From assembly GCA_033558025.1 (NCBI GenBank), contig JAUCEF010000014.1, positions 2,418,001 through 2,482,000 of the forward strand: a stretch of 64,000 bases of DNA. Direction: 5' to 3'. How positions within the stretch are numbered: the stretch's first letter is position 1; each line of letters starts with the position of its first letter. The position numbers and the translations under genes are program-made. Below are positions 43,844 through 56,300 of this stretch, piece after piece. Below the pieces are notes generated by a model that was not told the DNA's origin, did no database searches, and saw only the letters and a list, made by a program, of their open reading frames with translations. The stretch comes from Phytophthora sp. 'mugwort'. Taxonomy: Eukaryota > Oomycota > Peronosporomycetes > Peronosporales > Peronosporaceae.

Positions 43844-45586
43844 CTAGCTCACGAACGTCCCTTCGGCTTGATTTTCCTGCCACCAAGCCACCCCGACGAT
43901 CTGCAAAGCTTCAAGGAGGTGCACACAGCACCCGAATTTGAACCACCAGGCGCACGGGCACCAACGTTCTGCGACATTGACGTACCATCCGTCCTGGGTT
44001 TGCCTGTACACCGCCATGTAGAGGGATGGGAGGCGCTCTTTGTCTGTGTTTGTGAGCGGGAAGGCGCTGCTCTGGACACCGTGCTGCTTGACGATGACTT
44101 GTGCCTCAAGGGCATTGTCGTCCATGATGAAAGTGAGACTCGTCCGTTGGACGCGCTTTTGACTCAGGAGACCGGCGTTGCGAAGATACTTGAGATGCCT
44201 TGGGAGATCTGGGGTGGCCATGCTAGGTTCCTTGAAGTATTGGGTCGCCACCGTCTTCGTCTTGCACAACTGTTGCATCTTCAGCATGAGCGAGTTCAAC
44301 AGGAGCAGTTGACGGCGTGTAGTCACGCTTGAAAGCCTTGTTGAACTGCTCGAAAGGATTGTTTGTCTTGGCATGCTGATGGCGCTCTGGTAACACTGCC
44401 AGCGATGGAACCGGGACTCGAGCCACTCGTGTTTGAAATATTGCTGAAATGTCTTCAGCGTCGGTCGAGCAGACCACGCGCGTAAAGCCTCTACAACCTC
44501 GTCTTCAGCGTCGACTGGTTGCGAGCGTGGTGAATTCGATAGGCGTACTTGTATACTAGACTTCGATTCGGCCCGGACAGTTACTTGGCCCTCTTCCTGA
44601 CGTTAGCATTACATGGAGGCAGCACATGAGATACGTTGTGCTGGGACAGTTGGGAATGACTACTTCCGCGAAACCGTTGAATTAGGCATCGTCGGCGTCG
44701 CCATGATGTTGCGCACCTTGAGCGCGGCCGCCGTGACGAGCTGGTACACGGCAAAAATGCTGGAGAAGATCGAGACGTACTGCTCCTGGCGCAGATGTGA
44801 CGTGAGGAAAACGGCTGCAACGTGCTTGGAGCGGCTCGCGTCGGAAGTGCCGCAGACAACCATAGGGTACCCCGACTGGTTGATCTTGTACGTCGCGTCG
44901 ATGCGGAATGGGAACTCTGTCGCTCGATAAAGCCCGCAAACTTGCCGTTTTGTCGTCACACCAACCAAGAACGGCTTGGTCTCGGAACCGTTCCCGATCA
45001 TTGGAATCCCAAAGTCCTTTATCGGGCACGCGAACGTGAACGGTGCCGTTCCGTCGAGATCCTCACGGTACCACAGAACACGAATCGTCTCACGCATCTG
45101 GGACACGAGAGATGTAGCCATCAGAATAATCTTCTTGTGGTGATAGGCCGTTCGCTGGACTTGACCGAGACGAGGAACCGTATCCTCGGTCAGGCGGAGC
45201 TGGTCGATCATGTTTCTCAGAATAGCCATCGGTTTCGCCCCGGCTGCCGCCAGATCCTTGGTGTAACGCTTCAACTGTAGCGTCATCCGGTTGAACACCG
45301 TCTGGTTAACCATCGCGTGAGCTCCGTGGTGATACACAGTTGATCTCTTTGGGATCGTGCACGAGAGCGTCTTAATCCACGCAGTAAAGATGCCAGCCGC
45401 TTCCGTCGCAGTTGCACACGAAGTCGATCGGCACTTCAACAGACGGTAGTGCATACGATGACCGTCATATTGCCCAGGCACAGCTGACATCGCTAAAGCT
45501 GACTCGTGGTGGCTGCAAACACCGGCTGGAAGTCCAGGTGCTGCTCCAGTTGCTCCACCGTCCCATGGAACAGCTGCTGGATCCAC
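43844..45586 (-). pseudogene. MULE transposase remnant with SWIM finger
   Basis: Minus-strand Mutator-like transposase. The catalytic core lies in the 45586-44660 frame: FRIDATYKINQSGYPMVV (first Asp near 44898), then GTSDASRSKHVAAVFLTSH. The region after it (44480-44660) is unreadable in frame. Next comes TNNPFEQFNKAFKRDYT (44380-44330), the post-catalytic motif typical of MULEs. The C-terminal frame (44374-43844) ends in a SWIM zinc finger, CPCAWWFKFGCCVH (about 43975-43930). A long plus-strand open frame over 43628-44332 is its antisense shadow. Frameshifts around 44480-44660 and near 44330 disable the gene. Confidence 0.8.
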
Positions 45587-45669
45587 CGATACTTGGGGAT
45601 CTTCTTCAGCCTCTTCGGAGGACGTGGCATCGTCTTAGCTGCCGATATGGATATCGCTGGGCTTGAGAC

Positions 45670-47113
45670 TCAGCTGTTTGGAGCGTAATTTAATCAATGT
45701 GGGAAGGCCTCGACGCGTGGATGGAGCTGGAAGAACGGCACGGATCGGACCGCTACGAGCGGTTAATCGAACCGTAACCGGTTAGGTTTCACGGATTACC
45801 TGTGAGCTGGACCGCGAAGATGTGTTCTGATTGGCTTGTGCTGACCTAATCCCTGTCTCTGGTGTGTTTCTCGACACCGTTCTCTGCTGTCGATATTTCC
45901 TGGTGTGTTTCGAATCGCTTTCTTTGTTGTGCACACCTTTTCTACGTTATCGATGCGTCCTCTCTGTTTTTCACCTTTCTTCTCTGTTTTTATAGTTTCG
46001 TCCTCGCCAAGAGGGCCCTCGTTAGATTCTACCGTCACAAACAGGCAAAACAACAAAATAGTCCGTAACTTCCAACTACCGTTACAGAATTTTGGGGTAA
46101 ATTGCGAAAACTGAGAACTTGTTCATTATTAACTGTACGCGAGGGGCGTGGCCACAAACCGTAATGTCTCCACGACCACACTCCAAACACCCGAGTAGGC
46201 GTGACCAACAAGAAATGGGCGATGCAGCCACGGATGGCAGTTCTTGCACGCCAATCGCGAGGCGTGCACGCGCGGTGCGACGAAGCGCAATCATTTTTTC
46301 GACGGTCTATTCTGTAGACGACAATGGGTGCCACTGCAGCTGGCAGGGTGAGTAAGCAAGTCGCGCACCGGTCCACCGAGTGTTCTTGTGGGTCGACCTG
46401 TCAAGGCTCCGGGCCCGTCGGCGTCAGCAGAAACCTTGCATTGGCCAATGGAATGTTCCTACCGGTCGGTCACATGGTGCAGCCCCCGTTGAAGCTGTCT
46501 GAATTCTCAAGTGAACGCAGGACAGCTGAGAATGTCCGCGCGGTGTTTGCGCATGTGGGTGACGCTGGAAGCGTCGGTGAGAGGTTTTTCTTGCGGTGGC
46601 CATGCTATGGTTCGTGCCTCCACGATTAGCTAAGTGGCATCCAAACATTGACCGGGGCAGTTGTGATAGTCGATATCAGAAACATTTTCGTTTTGCACAG
46701 GTGATTTGATTTCACAGCTTCAAAAGTACTCTACTACTATTTGTGTCCGATCTTCCACTCGTCTACTATAAAGTCTCACAGGTAATTTCCCGACGTTCTC
46801 AGAAAACTTCTTCTGGCCTCGCGCGGCGCGTTCCACGAATGCGTTCGAGAACTCGTGTGGCGTACACCATGTAACGTTCTTTATGGCGGACCGCAAGTTC
46901 AAACTACCGAGACATAGATTTGACGAGCACGTCTGTCTCTCAAAGAGGTGGCAACGGCCCGTGACTTGGTTTTTGTATGGTTATTGGTGGTAGTACACAG
47001 TATCCCCTCAACACCTCAATTCCCAATTCGCCTCCTTCCACGTACGACTCCTTCGTGTGTTTTGCGTGACTGAGTCTACAGCCTTCCACCCGCGCTCTCC
47101 GTCTGCTCACCCC
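45670..47113. other. 1.4 kb without supported gene
   Basis: 45.79-46.06 kb is pyrimidine-rich. Frames at 46376-46035 (minus) and 46324-46629 (plus) have no recognisable domain. The final part must carry the promoter of the TAZ-finger gene. Confidence 0.4.
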
Positions 47114-47653
47114 ATGCCCATTCCGCCCTCGCGCTGCTCTTACGACCGCTCCAACTTAGACCCGAAACAGCAACGACAGCAGCACGAACAGAACCCGGCA
47201 GATGACCAGCGAGACGTCGAGGCATCAGCAACCAGAGCCAAAGCCACTGCGGTGGCCTTCGCCATGCGCAAGCAGTGGGAGGCCAAGGCCGCGTCCTTCC
47301 AGCGTGGACTCGAGCACGTGCAGCATTGCCACGCCGGCGACGCCTGTGGCAGCTCACTCTGCCATTCCACGCGACGGCTGATGAAGACCTACGCGACGCA
47401 TCCGTGCCCCAAGAAGAAGAATAACAATAAGGACAATGCAGACTGCCGCGTGTGCAAGCTTTGGGACTTCCTCGTGGCCAACAAGCAGCCACAGCAGCAA
47501 CTGCCCAGAATACAACGCGCTCTGGCGCAGTATGGAGGACTCAGCTGCGGGTCGGCGCTGATCCGGCCCCGTCGAATGGCACGCCCCAGCGTCCTGCACC
47601 GACGGATTGCCACTGCGCAGAAAGAAGCGCAGAACATGGTCCATCGCTTTTAA
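47114..47653 (+). CDS. TAZ-type zinc finger protein
   Basis: 179 codons from the ATG at 47114; the open frame continues 19 codons upstream only to a GTG. Residues about 50-130 form a TAZ-like finger: a coiled helix (WEAKAASFQRGLEHVQHC), then C-x4-C-x3-C spacing in CHAGDACGSSLC, HSTRRLMKTY, and a second cluster CPKK...CRVCKLWDFLV. TAZ domains of CBP/p300 have three zinc clusters; here I see two and part of a third, so the finger is short. The N-terminus is Gln- and Pro-rich, the C-terminus basic. It lacks the acetyltransferase and bromodomain of p300, so it is a stand-alone adaptor-like protein, probably binding transcription factors. The unbroken frame and domain support a real gene. Confidence 0.72.
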   Translation: MPIPPSRCSYDRSNLDPKQQRQQHEQNPADDQRDVEASATRAKATAVAFAMRKQWEAKAASFQRGLEHVQHCHAGDACGSSLCHSTRRLMKTYATHPCPKKKNNNKDNADCRVCKLWDFLVANKQPQQQLPRIQRALAQYGGLSCGSALIRPRRMARPSVLHRRIATAQKEAQNMVHRF

Positions 47654-47996
47654 GTTAGCAGGAGTCAAGCCACGACAGAAGAGAACGGAGAGAAAGACGG
47701 CACATGGATACTCAGCTTCTCGTCATTTTTGGCTGCAACAGGGCGGCGTGAGGTATATTGGCAGCCGCGCCCCTGACAGCAAGGAGGAGGGTAGGTGCAG
47801 AGGTCGCAGGGTTTATGAATGGATCTTCAGGCGTCGCTCTTAAACTCTTCCAGTCAAATCTGTGTCGAGTCTTACAATCCGAGCTCCTTGAACCTGCAGA
47901 GGAGGTCGCCCCAACATTAGTTAAGTAGGTTAGTTTAGTTAGGAAACCTTTGTATCATAGCGATTTCACCAGCCAAATACAGAAAGAATGACCCCT
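47654..47996. other. 3' region between TAZ and mitochondrial protein genes
   Basis: 343 bp; short frames only, no feature seen. The two genes are convergent. Confidence 0.5.
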
Positions 47997-49099
47997 TCAC
48001 CTCTTTTGCTGCTGCTCAGCCAGCTTCGCCAGCGCCTTCTCGAACAGGTCATTATCGTGGTAGTACATGAGCGCGGCCTGGAAGGCGTGCAGATCCAGCT
48101 TGAACTTGTTGCAGATCTCCTCAGTCATCTTGCCGGACGCTTTCACGTACTGCTGCGAGAGCTGATTGCGGAACTCCGCGTCCATGAGCTTCTGTTTGCG
48201 AAGAGACGTAGCGATCTTCTCCATCTCAGCCGTCAACGACGGGATCAGCTCCTCCATGACGCGGATCACCGTCGTGACCTCAATGTCGGGCTTCTCCTCG
48301 GGCACCATCTGCAGCAAGAGCGATACACACACACACACACACGCACCACAGTGTCAGCCACCAACCCAAGAATATTGCAAGTCGCCCGACTTACCCAAGC
48401 AGACTTCGCGCCAGGGATCAGCGGGTCGCGTGAGCCCGTGACCTTCCATCGTAGACGTCCGAGTTTGCGCACAAAGTCATCGATAGTCTCGGCTTCAGCT
48501 ATCGAGATCTTGCCGTCGGGATTCCCGCCGCGCAACGTGCCCGTGACAAGCTGCTGCATGGCCTCCTGCACCTGCTCCTTGGTCACGTAGTTGTTGCGGA
48601 AGACGGCGTCTTGCACCTTTTCGAGTGTGGACTCAAAGGCGATGCTCATATTGAGAGCGCGCTGCTCGGGGGATAACTTGAGCTTGCCGCTGTTCTCCTT
48701 CTTCTCCTTCTCCACGCTTCGCTCCAGGTCCTCCAGCATCCGCGCGGCGAACACGCTCATGTTCTGGTCGATCTGCTCGTACAGCCGCAGCAGCGCCGTC
48801 ACGTTCTGGATCGGGTTAACGGTGTAGGATCCTTCAACTTCCGTCTCCTCCTGTTTCTTCTGTTCGCTATGGGCGTCGTTCTTCAACGCCACAGCCAGCG
48901 CCAACGCGCCACCCGCAGCCGCCACCGCCACAGCGTTCACACGCTTCGCCTGGCTCGTAGAGGCTGCATTCCATCCGGAAAAAGCAGAGACCTGTACTGC
49001 CGGTGTGCACATACTATTAGCACTGATGCCACACGCCGCAGACGGCCGCAGTGCACGCAGCACGCGTCGTCGCAGCGCCGTCTCCGCCCTGCTCAACAT
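47997..49099 (-). CDS. predicted mitochondrial protein, family unknown
   Basis: Two exons: 49099-48395 and 48308-47997, joined by an 86-bp GT-AG intron in phase 0 (donor GTAAGT, acceptor TGCAG). 338 codons. The N-terminus MLSRAETALRRRVLRALRP is basic and amphipathic with no acidic residue except E6, typical of a mitochondrial presequence. Around residues 60-75 there is a hydrophobic stretch, AVAVAAAGGALALAVAL, probably one membrane span. The body is helical and charged. A short segment near residue 190, PDGKISIAEAETIDDFVR, resembles an EF-hand loop but is incomplete. The C-terminal exon is a coiled, Lys/Gln-rich helix ending AEQQQKR. I do not recognise the family. The intron carries a GT dinucleotide repeat next to its acceptor. 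Divergent from eIF3f across 202 bp. Confidence 0.72.
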
Positions 49100-49301
49100 G
49101 TCGATCAAAACTAAAAATATGCGGTCAAAATCCACGTAAATAATTAAGTAGTATAATATATACACAACAAAGTGTTTGTGTAGTATACTCCTGTCCAATT
49201 GTATCCGGCGTTATACGGACGCACCACCCAACCCGTCGCCCCATACATCACAACAGGGAGGTCACCAAGTGTATTACCTTCATCACGTGCTATCGACGAC
49301 G

Positions 49302-50212
49302 ATGAGTGCGCTGCTGCTGGGCACGGAGCCCGTTACGGAGATGAAGCTGCACCCGGTGGTGGTGCTGCAGGTACTGGACCGCTCGCTGCGCCGCGCCGAG
49401 GGCCAGGCGCGCGTGATCGGCACGCTACTGGGCCGCGTAGAGGGCGGCGTGGCCGAGGTCACGGGCTCGTTCGCCGTGCCGCACCTGGAGAACGGCGACG
49501 AAGTGGCGGTGGGCCGCGACTTCCACGCGCACATGTACGAGCTACACCAGCGCGTGAATGAGGGCGAGGTGGTCGTGGGCTGGTACGCGGCAGGCCCGGG
49601 CCAGCTGGACGACCACTCGGCGCTCATTCACCAGTTCTACAGCTCGGTCTGCGAGCTGCCCGTACACCTGGTGCTGGACACGAATTTGAGCGATGACAAG
49701 CTGGACGTGTCGGCCTACGTGTCCTCTCCGCTTGAGGTCGTGGACACGTCGCTCGTCAACCAGTTCAAGCAGATCCCCGTGACCCACAAAGTCTCGGAAC
49801 CTGAAGCTATCGCGCGTACGTATAAAGCTAATTTGTTTAAGAGGGTTTTGTACTAGAGAATATAACGATGCTCTATGCGTCTACAGTGAACGCTATGGCT
49901 CCAACGGACGGTGAGTCCAAAGCTGTGACTCTCCCCAAGGAGCTCGAAGCTCTCGAAGAGACAATGGAGCAGCTCTACAAGTGTATGGACGGTGCCAGTT
50001 CCTTCGTGACTGACGTCGTCGCAGGCAAGCAGACGGCAGACGCTAAGCTCGGCCGCGAGATCGCCGACGCCCTCGCAGCGATCCCAATGCTTCGCGAGGA
50101 ACAGTTCGACCAGCTCTTTAATACGGGACTACAGGACCTGCTCATGGTGTCGTATCTGTCTGGACTCACACAGGCGCAACTGTCCATGGCCGAGAAACTT
50201 ATCAACACGTAA
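49302..50212 (+). CDS. EIF3F: eIF3 subunit f (MPN domain)
   Basis: Translation initiation factor 3 subunit f. Two exons: 49302-49815 and 49887-50212, with a 71-bp intron in phase 1 (donor GTACGT, acceptor CTACAG); 279 aa. Residues 13-150 form an MPN domain (KLHPVVVLQVLDRSLRR...GTLLGR, then FAVPHLENGDEVAVG, HQRVNEGEVVVGWY). It lacks the JAMM metal ligands (no E...HxHx7SxxD), as expected for the non-catalytic subunit. The C-terminal helical part, in exon 2, ends DLLMVSYLSGLTQAQLSMAEKL, which matches the family. The intron is needed: exon 1 alone would stop at once after the splice site, and exon 2 alone lacks the MPN domain. It functions in the 43S pre-initiation complex in the cytoplasm. Confidence 0.92.
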
Positions 50213-50397
50213 ACTTGTCGATGTTTCTAGACCTACAGCTTCGGGTAGTTTTTAGTAAGCGAGGAGAGGGAACGAACAGGTTGCTGCATTTTGCTTGAAA
50301 AGTTTTCTTTGTGTCTGTGTCCTGTGCTTCATTTCGAGACTTCGTGACCCTTCACAGTCCAAATTCCGATCTACAAGACCGTCCAGTCCTTTGCTTA

Positions 50398-53300
50398 ATG
50401 GTAACGCGTCGTGCGAGTCAATCGTCGGCTTCAAGAGCGTCTTGGGACGTCTCGTCGCCGAGTTCCTCGGAATTTAATTACGATTCGGACCCGTCGACCG
50501 ACTCGGAGTCACCCGTGGCCCCATCAGTTCGACGTACGCGAGTCTCTCGTCGATGGAGACAGTCTCACGTCCAATCAGTGACTACCAGATCACTGCTCCC
50601 GTCTCAACCGGCCTCCACGTCGCTCTGGACGACGCGAGAGAAACAATTCGACAAGTTCCGTTCAAGTTTCTTGTCGCTCCCCGTTCCTCATGACGTCGTC
50701 CGTATTGAAAAGACCAAAGGGTATTCGCTGCACGTCATGTCCGTGTATAACTGGGTGCTGCCCGACTCCATCGTACACACGACGATCCCTGAGAGCGACG
50801 AAGATAAAGACGAACCTCTCGTCACTTTGGGCGTGCACGTGAGTTTGTTCCACGCCGTGTCAAAGCGTTTCTTTGGCAACACGTGGGTCAGTCCGGAGCT
50901 CGCCATCGATCCATTCCAGATCAAACAGACCCGACATCCAAAAAACGGCACGCTACGGTACGTTCTTGAGACTTTTCTCTTGAATTTCCGTGCCTATTTC
51001 GTCTCGGACATCGTTGATGGCGACTGTGTTGGGGTCTTGGAACTCGTAGCATACGAGAAAGACCCCGACTCAAAGGCAACAGTACGGGTGTTTGGCTGTG
51101 GCTGGACGTTACTGCCGCTGTTTGCTCGCCAGCCCGTCCAATCTGGTACAAAAAACTTCAATGCGATGCATTCCAGTGGAGACTCTGTCAGTGTCTTCAC
51201 TGGGAGTCCTCGAGCTCTATGGGAACTCAATCCGGACGCTTGGAGTGCTCAGGAGAAGCAAGAAAGCACCAAATTATACTACCAGGTAGTGCCGTACGAG
51301 CCGATGCTTTCGATCGCCATGTTTGTCAAGAAAAATGAGCTGGTAGGTGCTCTCGACCCGATCCCCGGCCTTAAGAATGGCAACTTAGCCAACATTGACA
51401 TGGGCACGAACCCCAAGATGCTACTACAAGAAGCAGCGACTGACTACGATGATTCCTTGGCGTCTTTTGCCAAGATTGCGTCGCTCGTCCCCAAGTCTGT
51501 ACAGCTAGAAGAACCGTTCGAGCTCCACGTCGTCGCGACTCGCGTTGCTATCAACTTGCGTGATGAAATCGAAGCGAATCTTGTGTCTAGGCTAAAGATC
51601 AGCCGTCGAGCCATCCATCAAGGAGCTGTCAGTCTTGAAGGCGAAGTATCTGCGCGAGTACTCAAGCTTTCTCTTCACAATGGACGGTGCTTTTTGACCC
51701 GTCAATTTACTGTACCGCTTAAAGCTGATCCGAACGGAGGCGACACGTTGGTCTGCGTACGCAACCAGTCGAAGCTACGAGGCTTCGTGTGTCACCCCAA
51801 TATGGCCATCGTCGTTGTGCTGCAGTACACCGTCCACTTCCGGATCATTTGGCCGTCCAAGCTCAAGCAGCACGCGCTAGAGACCAACAAACCTCCGTTA
51901 CCAGAAGAAGACGTCGTCTTAGTGACAATGGGAGCACGTGCATTGGTGCCCAGTGATGGTAAGAAGCTCTATTTGTACGATAAAGAGCACCACGCGACGG
52001 CAGTCTCCACAGAGCCTCTGACTGCTCGAGGTGGCGTCCAAGAGGAGCATCGTCGTGTTCTCCACGTCGAGTTGCTCTCAGGAGCTCCCTGTCGTCCCTA
52101 TTCAGACAATACGTTGTACACGCCGCCAGACCAGGTCACGAGGTCGCTCCAACATGGCGTCAAGGACTCGTTTGCCTTTTGTGACCTAAAGATCATGATT
52201 GATGGCGAACTACCAGCGACCGGGCTACTGATTGAAGACGAGAAAGCCGCGACGTCGCCTCTAGATGACAGCAATCAGACCACTGAGGCCACAGAAGACT
52301 GTGCTGCGGAGGAATGGGCAAGAAAACTCCTAGACAAAGCGTCGAGTAACCCGTTGCTGGCTCATACACTCAATGCGCTCGCAGCGTCTCTTAAGACCGT
52401 CGAGCCAGGTCGAAAGACTCCGTCGCCTATTAAGAAGCAGGTAAACGGGTCTGCTGCTTCACCGACTCGAGTCCGTGAAGCCTCAACGTCCGAGCTCAGT
52501 CGTGCCTCCAAGACGCTTCTAACTCGTTACGGCTACATGGATCCTCACGACAAACCACCCAAGGAGACTCCAGGCCTCAACCGTCAAGCTTCAATCAAGT
52601 GTGACGTCGTGGCCAAATCCATTGAGACGGAGGTACGGGACCCGTTCAAAGCGCACGAAATCCGGTTCCATTTCGCAGCTTATCGTGCACGTAGCAAGAC
52701 CCCGTCTCGAGTGTATTTCACCTTCCAGTTCTATACTTTTCCTGCTACACGAACCGAGACGCTTCGGTTGAGTCAAGCGTTCGAGAATGGAGCGCGTGGT
52801 GACATCCAGACGTTCCTCCTTATGCAAGACACGTCGGCTAATAAACCGTCCTTGGCTATCCAATTTGATGTCGACACTACAACGAACAGGAACCCACTCG
52901 AGACGCGTCGCTTTGCTGAGTATTTGAAGTGGAACAACCTGTACGTGGATGTCTGGGACGCTGAGAGTCTCTTCCAGCTTGGTACATTCGCGATCCCTCT
53001 CCATGAACTCCTTCGTCAAGGCAAAAGCGTCAAGAAATGTCAAGCTGAAGTGGAAATTGCTCCACCGTTAGGACAGACGACAGGTTCAGAGCATGACGAG
53101 AGCAGTGCAGACTGTACCGTGTCTGACGGAGTGGATGGAGCGAAGATTGGGAGGATTCAGCTGCTCATGAGCTGCTATGGTTTAAAGGGGGAATACTCGA
53201 TCAATCAACACGTTTCAAACCCGGCGGACGGGCAACTCACGGCACAGCCACTGACTGAGCGTACGCCCAAGCACCGGGTTCGTGCTCATCCGCTAGTCGA

Positions 53301-56300
53301 CTCGAACGCCGAACTCTATCGTCTTCTCTCTCAAGAAGGTTTCTATAGAGATGGTAAAGATGTTCAGGATCGAAAGGAACGGCACAATCAACGACAAGGT
53401 CTCAGTCATGGGAATACACTGACACCAAAGGAGATCGCAATACTGTGTGAGCTGTTCGCCTCGCGCAAGACGAGGCAGTCGACTAGGAACCGTCCTACAC
53501 GGATCACGTGCGATTTAGAGGGCAAAACCGGGTTGTTAGCTCTGCTGTCGCTGCGAACACGAGCCACGGTCGTCCATCCAGCAACTTCAGTGTCAAAACC
53601 GGTTGAAACTCAGCATGTGGTCGTCTCACAGAGCGCGAACCTCGACGACTTGAAACTTGTAGACGATTTAGTGGACAAGAACACGGACGGCCGGGTCGAG
53701 TATCGTGAGCTAGCACAGGATCCGAGTCGCCTGCCGATCCGTGAGCACGTGGCGCGCGTCATTGAGCGTGCCGTGACGAAAGGGATCCACGTCCACGACG
53801 TGTTTGCCGAGCTGGACACGTCAGGCGATGGCACTCTGTCGTATGAAGAGTTGGAGCGTGGTTTAAACCGTCTGGGGATATCGACTGATGCTGACACAGA
53901 AGACGTGCGGAAGCTCCTGACAGAGCTCGATCAAGACCACGACGGCGTCCTCTCGTACACAGAATTCCTCACGTCGTTAGGGATCTCAATCCACGATAAC
54001 AAACAGGAAGTGATCAAAGAGAAACTCAAGGACATAACGGAAGATATTAGCGAGATTCTACGTCGCTTGAAGCTTAAAGGAGTGAGTTTGGACCAAGTGT
54101 TTGTGCACTTGGACGCGGATCGGAACGGGACCCTCTCGGTGGACGAGTTTACGAACGCTTTGAACCAGTTACTACAGCTTAACAGCGCTGACAGTCAAGT
54201 TGGAGATACGTTACAGCAGTTCGAACAAGATGCCGTCGCAGCGTACGTCAAGACGATCAATGCTGATGACGACTGTCAAATCGACTATCACGAGTTTCTG
54301 ACGGCCTGTGGCGTATCGGGCCACGAGATGCAAGCGGCAGCAGCTCAGTTCCATCATGCGAATCGACTGACGGCCGAACGGAAGCTGGTCAAACTCCTGG
54401 TGCGTGCGTGTGCCGGCGGGTTGACATTCCAGGACATGTTTGAGCACTTTGACGCGAATTCCGATGGGGAAATCTCGCTGATGGAGTTCCACACGAGTCT
54501 GACGACCCTCTTGCTGGCTCAAGGCTTGAGTTCAGACGACGCGGCGCTCGTTGCTGCACGGTTTGATACGAATCGAGACGGTGCCATCTCCCGACGTGAG
54601 TTTCAGGACTTTGGCGTGGAGTTTGAGAAGAAGCAGCACGCACTGGCAGCAATTGTCACGCCTCATTTGGATAAACTATCGACACTGGAGCTCTCCTCGA
54701 CGCTTTCAGGAGCCAAATGGTCGTCGTTGTGTCACGAAGAGCTGGGGATCTCGATACAGACACTGGATACGGAGCTCATGCCATTGATGACGTACTTTGG
54801 GTTAATGAGTGAAAACGGTGAGTTAAATATCCACGAGTTGTGTGCGTTCTGCAGGCCACAGCAAGCTGCTAAGCCACCTGCGAGAGTATCAGAGAAGGAT
54901 ATAGCTGTAAAGCGACTACGGACGTTTTTGGCGAAGGCGAAAGCTCAAGGAGTTGACCTGAAAAAGAGTTTTACTCATTTTGATACCGATAATGACGGAC
55001 AGATTACACGTGCGGAGCTGAAGCACGGGTTAATCGCTCTAGAATGTTTCCAAGAGATGAAAGAGGACGAGATTGACTCGTTATTGGCACAGATGGACGA
55101 AGACGGCAGTGGGGAGATCGATTTCACTGAGTTTCGAGCTCTGTTGGATGAGAATGAGGCAGCAGTGGAGGTTTTTGACGATAAGGACGAGGTCCTGAAG
55201 AAACTTAAAGCGCTGATGGGCAAGGCAGTCGACAAGGGCGTGTCTGTGGATAATTGTTTTGCACATTTTGACAAAGATGGCGACGGAAAGATTAAAAGTG
55301 AGGAATTCAGCACAGCGATGACGGAACTTGGATTGACAGCGGACAAGACGGTGATCGACAGTGTGCTTAGACTGCTGGATCGCGACGAAAACGGCACCAT
55401 CTCACTGTCGGAGTTTAACCAGCTCTTGTCTCCCGCATCAACTGTAGAGGAGCAGACGCCAACTGTAGAGGAGAAGCTACACAAGCTGCTGCTTAGCGCG
55501 GAGGCTAGTGGCGTTGATGTCAAGCAATGTTTTGCTCACTTCGATACTGACAAGAGCGGCGTGATCACGACCGACGAGTTTGTCACAGCGATAAAGCAGC
55601 TTCCGGGCTTTAAAAACGTACGCGACGTAGATACTTTGTCGATTGTCCAGAGACTTGATCAGGATGCCAGTGGGAGTGTGTCGCTAGAGGAATTTGAGGC
55701 CTTCTTGAGGAGACAAGCGCTCTCGTCAGCTACTGCGGCCGTCGAGACGGAAGATAAAGCTCAAGTCGTCGTAAAACTTAGCGACGCCGACGTTGAAGCG
55801 ACTTCAGCGACTCATAAGGAACAAGCAATAGACACACGAACAGAGGACGTATTTCCAACCGAAGGAGGCGATGAATCCGTTCCGATCGCAGTAGATTCTC
55901 CCAGGGAACCAGAAGAAACCGCAACAAACGCGATGAGTTATTCAAGAGATGACACAACAGAACCAGCAACCGAAGCGATTGCGAGCTCTGAGGTGGCATC
56001 CAGGGACAATTCCCAAGCCAAAAGACGACCATCGGAGCGTGCATCTTCGTTTACGAATCCCGAGTCAGTAGCTGCCGTTTGTGCTCCATTTCGACGAACC
56101 AAGACAGCTCCAAACGCTGTGGGTGTTGGGTCACAAGCCTCTGCACCAGTCACGTGTTTATTGAGTAAGGAGGCGTCCGAGGGGTTGTCAAAGCTGAAGA
56201 CGCTGCTCCAAACAGCGTCTGACAAGGGCGTCGCCATTCAACAGTCTTTTAATCATTTCGACAAGAAAGGCACCGGATTCCTTACGTACAAAGAATTCAT

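Noticed and set aside
43628..44332. Plus-strand open frame of 234 codons
   Set aside because: It is antisense to the MULE C-terminus with SWIM finger, which has recognisable motifs on the minus strand.
47057..47113. Upstream extension of the TAZ-finger protein
   Set aside because: The longer frame begins at GTG; the first ATG is at 47114.
50311..50397. Upstream extension of the NPHP4-like protein
   Set aside because: The longer frame starts at GTG; the first in-frame ATG is at 50398.
54975..55523. Minus-strand Ser-rich frame inside NPHP4-like gene
   Set aside because: Reverse complement of the EF-hand repeats; no independent support.
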